NCBI GenBank assembly: GCA_021443605.1
Contig: JABUTQ010000273.1
Location: 1 to 7,169 of the forward strand
DNA: 7,169 bases
Reading direction: 5' to 3'
Origin: Bacteroidales bacterium
Lineage (GTDB): Bacteria; Bacteroidota; Bacteroidia; Bacteroidales; UBA932
The position numbers were made by a program, and so were the translations under genes. Shown here one piece after another: positions 1 to 4,884 of the stretch. The notes below the pieces were generated by a model, which ran no database searches, had not been told where the DNA came from, and saw only the letters and a program-made list of their open reading frames with translations. The first letter of the stretch is position 1; each line of letters starts with the position of its first letter.

Positions 1-494
1 GCTTCTGTCTCAACCGATTTGCCCGGCCTTATGTCCTTGCCACGATATTTCTGTCCGAGAACGTTGTTGGTGGCCATATCGGGCATATAGACAAGCTTGC
101 CCACCTTGAGACCTTTGGCGGTGAGCACCGATTTTGCCTGACGAAGTGAAAATCCCACCAAATCCGGCATCTCTATCGTTTGGGGGATTATAGTATTGAG
201 TGTGAGGAATATCCTGCGCCCCTTCTTGACGTGTGTCCCTGCCACGGGATTTTGCAGATAAACTGCACCCGGAGCCAGAGTTTTGACAAAAACAGAGTCC
301 GCGATTTCAAGCCTCACGTCATTTGCCTGCGCAACTTTGGTTGCTTCGGCAAAAGTGAGTTCCTTAAAATCGGGAACAGGTATTTCTTCGTTGTGCTTAG
401 TGCCGATAGAGAGGACCACCGAAATGGCAACTACCAGCAATAACACGAAAATTGCAGCACCTGCGAGGTTTCGTATTATCCAGTTGCCTTTCAC
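1..494 (-). CDS. Membrane-anchored PASTA-domain protein (3' end cut by window edge)
   Basis: The reading frame starts with GTG at 494 and runs off the left edge after 164 codons, so the C-terminus is missing. Seen: a short N-terminal segment (KGNWIIRN), one hydrophobic helix at about residues 9-30, then a first PASTA-like repeat at about 39-100 (begins IPVPDFKELTFAEA) and a second from about 108 (begins IEMPDLVGFSLRQAKSVL, with a GLKVG turn). PASTA domains are known for binding peptidoglycan or muropeptides in the periplasm; here there is no kinase or transpeptidase part, so this is the short single-pass, PASTA-only type found in Bacteroidetes. It lies 9 bp after the rpmH stop and is probably co-transcribed. 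GTG is chosen because an in-frame TAA lies four codons upstream and the next in-frame ATG (residue 109) would remove the membrane helix. From memory, such genes often precede an rluD-like pseudouridine synthase and ddl; those would lie outside the window. Family call firm, cellular role inferred. Confidence 0.9.
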   Translation of the reverse strand, partial: MKGNWIIRNLAGAAIFVLLLVVAISVVLSIGTKHNEEIPVPDFKELTFAEATKVAQANDVRLEIADSVFVKTLAPGAVYLQNPVAGTHVKKGRRIFLTLNTIIPQTIEMPDLVGFSLRQAKSVLTAKGLKVGKLVYMPDMATNNVLGQKYRGKDIRPGKSVETE

Positions 495-503
495 TTGTGG
501 TGC

Positions 504-656
504 TTAGAATCTATCTTCTGAAGAAACGGTGAGTTTCTTGCGGCCGTGACGGCGGCGTGCAGCGAGGACGCGACGTCCGTTAGGGGTTGACATACGCTCG
601 CGGAAACCGTGTTTGTTGCGTCTCTTGCGGATTGAAGGTTGAAATGTGCGTTTCAT
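504..656 (-). CDS. rpmH: 50S ribosomal protein L34 (bL34)
   Basis: A 50-residue, extremely basic protein beginning MKRTFQPSIRKRRNKHGFRE, followed by RMSTPNGRRVLAARRRHGRKKLTVSSEDRF. This is the complete L34 signature: N-terminal KRTFQPS, central HGFRxRM and NGRRVLAxRRxxGRKxL. L34 is a small structural protein of the large ribosomal subunit that binds 23S rRNA. The ATG at 656 and the TAA at 504 give the usual family length, slightly short at the acidic tail compared with some Bacteroides homologues. It is the first gene of a leftward unit with the PASTA protein, and a good TTTG-N20-TAnnTTTG promoter lies about 37 bp upstream. In many bacteria rpmH sits beside dnaA and rnpA; that arrangement is not seen here, which is common in Bacteroidetes. 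No anomaly is visible. Confidence 0.97.
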   Translation of the reverse strand: MKRTFQPSIRKRRNKHGFRERMSTPNGRRVLAARRRHGRKKLTVSSEDRF

Positions 657-692
657 ATCTTAAAAATTTTATTAGTCAAAATTTTGGGAGTG

Positions 693-724
693 CAAAAGTA
701 ATAGATTTGTCTAAAACCACCAAA
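693..724 (-). promoter_or_regulatory. Predicted rpmH promoter, Bacteroidetes sigma-ABfr type
   Basis: On the minus strand, TTTG (724-721) is followed by a 20-bp spacer and then TACTTTTG (700-693), an exact match to the TAnnTTTG -7 element with the -33 TTTG of Bacteroidetes primary promoters. Transcription would begin near 688-690, giving an rpmH leader of about 33 nt. Sequence match seen; function inferred. Confidence 0.75.
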
Positions 725-739
725 TTATTTTTACCTTTG
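706..739 (+). promoter_or_regulatory. Predicted polA promoter, Bacteroidetes type, near-leaderless
   Basis: TTTG (706-709), a 22-bp spacer and TACCTTTG (732-739) match the Bacteroidetes -33/-7 consensus. The -7 element ends only 6 bp before the polA ATG at 746, so the transcript would start within a few bases of the start codon and carry almost no leader. The spacer is at the long end of the known range. The element overlaps the divergent rpmH promoter by 19 bp. Confidence 0.65.
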
Positions 740-745
740 CCCCCT

Positions 746-3382
746 ATGAATAGATTATTTTTGATAGACGGCCATGCATTGGTGTTCAAAATGTACTACG
801 CATTTATGCGCCGTCCGATGATAAATTCTAAAGGAGAAGACACTTCCATCCTTTTCGGATTCACGAAATATCTTCTGGAACTCATTGATAGAGAGGCGCC
901 AAGCCACATCGCAGTGATGTTCGACCCTCCGGCAAAGACATTCCGCCACGAATTGTTCCCCGAATACAAGGGCACCCGACAGGAGACTCCTGAGCTGGTA
1001 AAAAGCGCCCTTGTACCATTGATTGAAATCATTGAATCTCTCGGAATAAAAGTGATTATGCGCCCCGGATTCGAGGCCGATGACGTGATAGGCACACTTG
1101 CAGTGCAATTTGCAAATGACGGGTGCGAAGTCTATATGGTAACTCCCGACAAAGATCTCGGGCAAATAGTTGACAATCACATATTTCAATACAAACCCGG
1201 CAAGGCGGGTGCCGATAATGAGATTTTATCCAAAGCCGACATCTGCGCAAAATACAATATCACTGACCCAAAGCAGGTTATCGATATTCTCACATTGTGG
1301 GGAGATGCTTCCGACAACGTTCCCGGAGTGAGAGGAGTCGGTGAAGTGGGAGCACGAAAACTGATTGAGAAATTTGGCTCGGTGGCGAATATCTATTCAA
1401 GGCTTGGCGAACTCTCCGCAAAACAGCAGGAAGCATTCCGCGAAGCGGAGCCGCACATCGCTATGAGCAAGACACTTGTGACAATCAAGACCGACATCGA
1501 CCTTGGAATCGATTTTGATTCACTCGTTTGTCACATTTCCAACAGCGAAAAGGCCACAAAACTGTTCACGGATTATGAGATGAAATCGCTTATGCATTTC
1601 ATCCAAGGCAGCAGCGATGGCAGTTCAAAAAAAGGAGAAGAAAAAAAGACGATAGAGGGGATTGAAAAACCTGTTGAAGAAATCTGCCGCAAGGCATCCG
1701 CCACAGGAGAGATTTCTTTAAATGTGTCGGACAAGATTGTTGCAGCCATCGGAAATGAATATGCAATTGCTTCATTTTCAGATTTATCCATAAGAAAGAT
1801 TCTTGAAGATGAAAATATTGCAAAGATAGGACACGGGCTTAAACCATTTGTCAATCTGCTAAGTGATAACGGTATAGATTTTAAAGGAGATTTGTACGAC
1901 ATAGAGATTATGCATTATCTGCTCAATCCCGAGCGGAGCCACAAGCTTGATTTCCTGACACTTGGCTATCTTGGCGCCGACATCGACGCCAAGGATGCCC
2001 CAAAACAGGTGACGGTGACGCAGGGAGATCTCTTTTCCGCACCAATGGAGGCAAAAGTCGAGACCGGTAACGGACAGATGAGGCATATCCGCGAAGCTGT
2101 TGCAGCAGCAGCCCTCTACCCTATCATCCGCAAAGAGCTGGAAGTTCAGAATATGATGAATCTCTATCTGAAAATAGAGATGCCTCTGATATATGTCCTG
2201 GCCGATATGGAGCGCACGGGAGTAAAGATAGACACCGCCCAGCTCGCCGATTATGGCCGTGAGCTGAAGATGAAACTGTCTGAAATAGAGGATTCTGCAA
2301 GAGCCGTTGCCGGGATGGCAGACCTGAATCTCAGCTCACCGAAACAGGTCGGAGTTGTCATCTATGAAAAATTCCAGCTCAACCCAAAGGTCAAAAAGAA
2401 TATCCATGACAGCTATCCTACGGACGAGGAGACGCTTCTCGAACTCCCCAAACATCAATTCGTGGACCTGCTCCTCGAGTTCAGGGGGATAAAGAAATTG
2501 CTCTCCACCTACATCGAGCCACTCCCCGCCCTTATATCTCCAAAGACAAAAAAGATACACACCACTTATAATCAAGCGCTTACAGCCACCGGGAGGCTCA
2601 GCTCCATAAAGCCCAATCTCCAAAATATCCCCATCCGCACAGAGCTTGGAAGAGAGATCCGAAAGACCTTCATCCCCTCGTCGCCGGACGGCTATATAGT
2701 GAGTGCCGACTATTCCCAGATAGAATTGCGTCTAATGGCACACCTTTCAAAGGACGAAGGGATGATTGCCGACTTCTTGCGTGGCGACGACATTCACGCC
2801 GCAACTGCATCCAAGATTTTCAAAGTACCTGTGGATGAGGTCACAAAAGAGCAGCGCCGCCGTGCAAAGACCGCAAACTTCGGCATCATCTACGGAATAT
2901 CTGCATTCGGCCTCTCCCAAAGATTGGGAATCCCCCGCGGGGAGTCAAAGGAACTGATAGATTCCTATTTCAAGAACTTCCCCGGCGTGGTGGGATATAT
3001 CAACGGCGTGATTGCATCTGCGCAGAAAAAAGGATATGTGGAGACGATGTTTGCCCGCAAGCGATACCTGCCCGACATCAATGCCAAAAACCAGACAATC
3101 AAGAAATTGGCAGAGAGAAACGCCATCAATGCCCCTATTCAGGGGAGCGCGGCCGACATCATCAAACTGGCGATGAATGGTGTTTACGACCGAATGCGGA
3201 AAGAAGGGATGAAAAGCAAGATGATTCTGCAAGTTCACGACGAGCTTGTGATAGACGTTGTCCCTTCCGAGCTGGAATCCGTAATGAAACTGGTAAAAGA
3301 AGAGATGGAGAAAGTATGCAGCATCTCCGTCCCCCTCACCGCCGACTGCAATTATGGAAAGAACTGGCTTGAAGCGCATTAG
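746..3382 (+). CDS. polA: DNA polymerase I; proofreading exonuclease site degenerate
   Basis: An 878-residue family A polymerase that removes RNA primers and fills gaps during lagging-strand maturation and repair. The 5'-nuclease domain covers about 1-290: D8, FDPP at 59-62, YKGTR at 74-78, EADDVIG at 110-116, TPDKD at 133-137, and the helix-hairpin-helix region GDASDNVPGVRGVGEVGA at 186-203. A Lys/Glu/Ser-rich linker (about 289-310) leads to a 3'-5' exonuclease-like fold (about 311-470) whose four metal-binding carboxylates are all replaced (by alignment to E. coli: D355 to N326, E357 to S328, D424 to F368, D501 to A456). The polymerase domain is intact: TATGRLSS at 613-620, motif A DYSQIELR with D655, motif B with K708, F712 and Y716, and motif C QVHDELV with D832 and E833. 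The ATG at 746 gives the canonical MNRLFLIDGHAL start; upstream in-frame ATGs run antisense through rpmH and the promoters. rsmG follows after 24 bp. Pol I identity is certain; loss of proofreading is inferred from an alignment by eye. Confidence 0.97.
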   Translation: MNRLFLIDGHALVFKMYYAFMRRPMINSKGEDTSILFGFTKYLLELIDREAPSHIAVMFDPPAKTFRHELFPEYKGTRQETPELVKSALVPLIEIIESLGIKVIMRPGFEADDVIGTLAVQFANDGCEVYMVTPDKDLGQIVDNHIFQYKPGKAGADNEILSKADICAKYNITDPKQVIDILTLWGDASDNVPGVRGVGEVGARKLIEKFGSVANIYSRLGELSAKQQEAFREAEPHIAMSKTLVTIKTDIDLGIDFDSLVCHISNSEKATKLFTDYEMKSLMHFIQGSSDGSSKKGEEKKTIEGIEKPVEEICRKASATGEISLNVSDKIVAAIGNEYAIASFSDLSIRKILEDENIAKIGHGLKPFVNLLSDNGIDFKGDLYDIEIMHYLLNPERSHKLDFLTLGYLGADIDAKDAPKQVTVTQGDLFSAPMEAKVETGNGQMRHIREAVAAAALYPIIRKELEVQNMMNLYLKIEMPLIYVLADMERTGVKIDTAQLADYGRELKMKLSEIEDSARAVAGMADLNLSSPKQVGVVIYEKFQLNPKVKKNIHDSYPTDEETLLELPKHQFVDLLLEFRGIKKLLSTYIEPLPALISPKTKKIHTTYNQALTATGRLSSIKPNLQNIPIRTELGREIRKTFIPSSPDGYIVSADYSQIELRLMAHLSKDEGMIADFLRGDDIHAATASKIFKVPVDEVTKEQRRRAKTANFGIIYGISAFGLSQRLGIPRGESKELIDSYFKNFPGVVGYINGVIASAQKKGYVETMFARKRYLPDINAKNQTIKKLAERNAINAPIQGSAADIIKLAMNGVYDRMRKEGMKSKMILQVHDELVIDVVPSELESVMKLVKEEMEKVCSISVPLTADCNYGKNWLEAH
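1627..1665 (+). other. Candidate slippery region in polA linker (two A7 heptamers, AGGAG, frame stops)
   Basis: Within polA, A_AAA_AAA (1627-1633) and A_AAA_AAG (1642-1648) both lie in the zero-frame phase required for -1 slippage (codons 295-296 and 300-301). AGGAG (1633-1637) lies between them. A -1 shift meets TGA at 1663-1665 and a +1 shift meets TAG at 1653-1655, so either would end the protein at about 303-306 residues, just after the 5'-nuclease domain. The sequence is seen; actual frameshifting is speculative, and no clear downstream stem-loop was found. Confidence 0.3.
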
Positions 3383-3406
3383 GCACTTCTATCAAACAAA
3401 AAGACT

Positions 3407-4027
3407 ATGGACAGGATACTTCAATATTTCCCTGAACTGACCCAAACACAGATTGAGCAGTTCAGGATGCTCAAACCTTTGTATGAAGATTGGAACGCAA
3501 AAATCAATGTCATCTCCCGCAAGGATATGGATAGTTTCTATCTCCATCATGTGCTACATTCTCTGGCCCTTGCAAAGGTGATGAAAGTTAAGGAAAGTGA
3601 AAAAATTATCGACATTGGCACCGGTGGAGGGTTTCCTGGCATACCTCTTGCAGTAATCTTCCCCCACGGAGATTTCACTTTATGTGATTCCATAGGGAAG
3701 AAGACGAAAGTTGCCGCAGCGGTGGCTGAGTCTCTCGGATTGAAAAACGTGAAAGTCGTAAACAAGCGCGCAGAAGAGATTTCGGAGCAATTCGACCATA
3801 TCATCTCCCGCGCAGTGACAAGCCTCGACAATTTCATTCCGTGGACAAAGAAGATGAAGGCAAGATCGATTTACCTGCTCAAGGGTGGAGACATTGATGC
3901 TGAGCTTGACACCTGCTTTGTTAAAGGAATTATCAACCCCAAGACGTTAACGCTGATGGATATATCCCTTTGGTTCAAGGAAGAGTGGTTCGAAGAAAAA
4001 AAGATTGTAACGGTAAATAATTTGTAG
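3407..4027 (+). CDS. rsmG: 16S rRNA (guanine(527)-N7)-methyltransferase RsmG
   Basis: A 206-residue protein that uses S-adenosylmethionine to methylate N7 of G527 in the 530 loop of 16S rRNA, the modification whose loss gives low-level streptomycin resistance in other bacteria. Seen: the RsmG N-terminal signature WNAKINVISRKD (29-40) and HHVLHSL (47-53); the Rossmann motif I IIDIGTGGGFPGIPLAV (67-83); motif II LCDSIGKKTKV (92-102), where D94 would contact the cofactor ribose; VVNKRAEE (117-124); the ISRAV stretch (133-137); and LLKGG (157-161). Length is typical of the family. The ATG follows the polA stop by 24 bp with no recognisable promoter between, so it is probably read from the polA promoter; no strong Shine-Dalgarno is seen, which is normal for this phylum. 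The C-terminal KEEWFEEKKIVTV is intact. It also contains an in-frame A_AAA_AAG at 3996-4003, whose -1 product would have nearly the same length and so little consequence. Confidence 0.96.
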   Translation: MDRILQYFPELTQTQIEQFRMLKPLYEDWNAKINVISRKDMDSFYLHHVLHSLALAKVMKVKESEKIIDIGTGGGFPGIPLAVIFPHGDFTLCDSIGKKTKVAAAVAESLGLKNVKVVNKRAEEISEQFDHIISRAVTSLDNFIPWTKKMKARSIYLLKGGDIDAELDTCFVKGIINPKTLTLMDISLWFKEEWFEEKKIVTVNNL

Positions 4028-4048
4028 AACTATTGTAATTAATTTAAG

Positions 4049-4426
4049 ATGAAGAAGTTAGCTATTATCGCATTTGCATTTATGGCCATTCTCTTTACAA
4101 GTTGTGAAAAACAGCAGAGTGGCATGGACTTCTATTTTGGAGCTTCGGTAAGTACAAGAGTACTTGGTGGACACAGTGATGCAGAGATGTTCCAGATTGG
4201 TGCAGATGCAGGATTCAAGATTGGTGAAAAAAGGACATTTCAAGGGAGTGAGACCGAATGTTACAAACAAGCATCTGACTGGCTCAACAACACTGTAAAA
4301 CAGGTAAAGCAGACAATTAGCAACAATTTGTACGAAGGCGAGACTTATACTGCCAAAGTAACAAAAGGAAATTCCGATTTGGTAGTTGGAATGGTTGTCA
4401 TATCAGGAACCAAAGCTATAAACTAA
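4049..4426 (+). CDS. Small lipoprotein of unknown function, paralogue of the next gene
   Basis: A 125-residue protein with a clear lipoprotein signal peptide: MKKLA, a hydrophobic stretch at 4-16, and lipobox LFTSC with lipidated Cys19. The residues after the Cys (EKQQSG) lack the acidic lipoprotein export signal described for surface lipoproteins in Bacteroidetes, so a periplasm-facing location is the better guess. The mature part has a predicted strand-rich start (MDFYFGASVSTRVLGG), then the motif EKRTFQGSETECYKQASDW at 60-78 with Cys71, an amphipathic helix to about 93, and a final strand pair (ETYTAKVTKGNSDLVVGMVVISG). The motif recurs in the downstream gene, so the two are probably duplicates. 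The gene starts 21 bp after rsmG, with AT-rich sequence and no clear promoter between, and ends 6 bp before its paralogue. I do not recognise the family and assign no function. Confidence 0.85.
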   Translation: MKKLAIIAFAFMAILFTSCEKQQSGMDFYFGASVSTRVLGGHSDAEMFQIGADAGFKIGEKRTFQGSETECYKQASDWLNNTVKQVKQTISNNLYEGETYTAKVTKGNSDLVVGMVVISGTKAIN

Positions 4427-4432
4427 ATAATT

Positions 4433-4831
4433 ATGAAACGATTGTTTATCCTCACATTGGCATTTGCTGCAATTCTCATGACAGGTTGCAACAGGAGCCA
4501 CGAGTATCGTCTTGATGTCGCTTTGATAGTAATAACTCCGGAAACGACTGAGGCGGCTAATAACAAGTTAAAAGAATTTGAAGAATACTACATTAACGAA
4601 AAACGAACTTTTGAAGGTTCTCAATATGAATGCCACAAGCAGGCAACCAAATGGTACGAAGAGACGAAAGCAGCCATAGAGAGTCAGCTTCTCCCTTTGA
4701 TCCGCGTGGATGAGAATGTTTATCTGACATTAACTACCCTCGACAGTAACAAGACGCTTGAACATGTGGAACTTTCGGGGAATCTACCGGCATACGCTGC
4801 CGGCAATCTTCCACCGGTCAATCTTCCTTAA
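4433..4831 (+). CDS. Small lipoprotein of unknown function, second copy of tandem pair
   Basis: A 132-residue protein with signal peptide MKRLFILTLAFAAILMTGC and lipidated Cys19; the following residues NRSHEY carry no acidic export signal. The mature part contains EKRTFEGSQYECHKQATKW at 56-74 with Cys67, matching the upstream protein at 13 of 19 positions, and then a helix and two likely strands ending in ELSG (113-116), comparable to the VISG near the end of the first protein. Outside these parts the two have diverged strongly, which points to an old duplication. The C-terminal tail is distinctive: NLP occurs three times at 117-119, 125-127 and 130-132, partly from a 9-bp direct repeat in the DNA. 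It is the last gene of the rightward run; the hairpin at 4848-4884 begins 16 bp after its stop. Function unknown; the single mature-domain Cys in each protein could pair with a partner or be buried. Confidence 0.85.
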   Translation: MKRLFILTLAFAAILMTGCNRSHEYRLDVALIVITPETTEAANNKLKEFEEYYINEKRTFEGSQYECHKQATKWYEETKAAIESQLLPLIRVDENVYLTLTTLDSNKTLEHVELSGNLPAYAAGNLPPVNLP

Positions 4832-4847
4832 TTCCTTAACTAATTGA

Positions 4848-4884
4848 CAAACGTGTCGCTGCTAAAATCGCAGCGACACGTTTG
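4848..4884. terminator. Perfect 15-bp hairpin between convergent genes, likely bidirectional terminator
   Basis: CAAACGTGTCGCTGC (4848-4862) and its exact reverse complement (4870-4884) enclose a 7-nt loop. It lies 16 bp after the second lipoprotein stop, and it contains the TonB receptor stop codon (4864-4862) at the loop edge, with one arm encoding the receptor's last residues ANVSLR. A short T run (TTTG) overlaps the end of the right arm; neither side has a long U tract, so intrinsic termination is likely but not certain. Confidence 0.75.

Noticed and set aside
180..507. Two rightward open frames (180-443 and 283-507)
   Set aside because: Both lie antisense to the PASTA gene, whose minus-strand translation shows clear family motifs; they have no recognisable domain.
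587..745. An upstream in-frame extension of polA by 53 residues, starting at the ATG at 587
   Set aside because: It runs antisense through rpmH and across both promoters, and its residues do not resemble Pol I; the family's N-terminus (MNRLFLIDGHAL) begins at 746.
755..1189. A leftward open frame of 144 codons inside polA, and similar ones at 1573-1902 and 2945-3379
   Set aside because: They are antisense to conserved 5'-nuclease and polymerase motifs and have no recognisable domains.
3996..4003. A_AAA_AAG heptamer near the end of rsmG as a programmed frameshift site
   Set aside because: A -1 shift would stop at 4018-4020, changing only the last few residues; it more likely reflects ordinary Glu-Lys-Lys codons.
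4028..4048. A separate promoter for the lipoprotein pair
   Set aside because: The 21-bp gap and the end of rsmG contain TTTG and AT-rich sequence but no TAnnTTTG match at a workable distance.
4787..4803. A CCGGC / GCCGG hairpin with a 7-nt loop as a terminator
   Set aside because: Only 5 bp, inside the second lipoprotein coding sequence, and not followed by a T run; the 15-bp hairpin at 4848 explains termination better.
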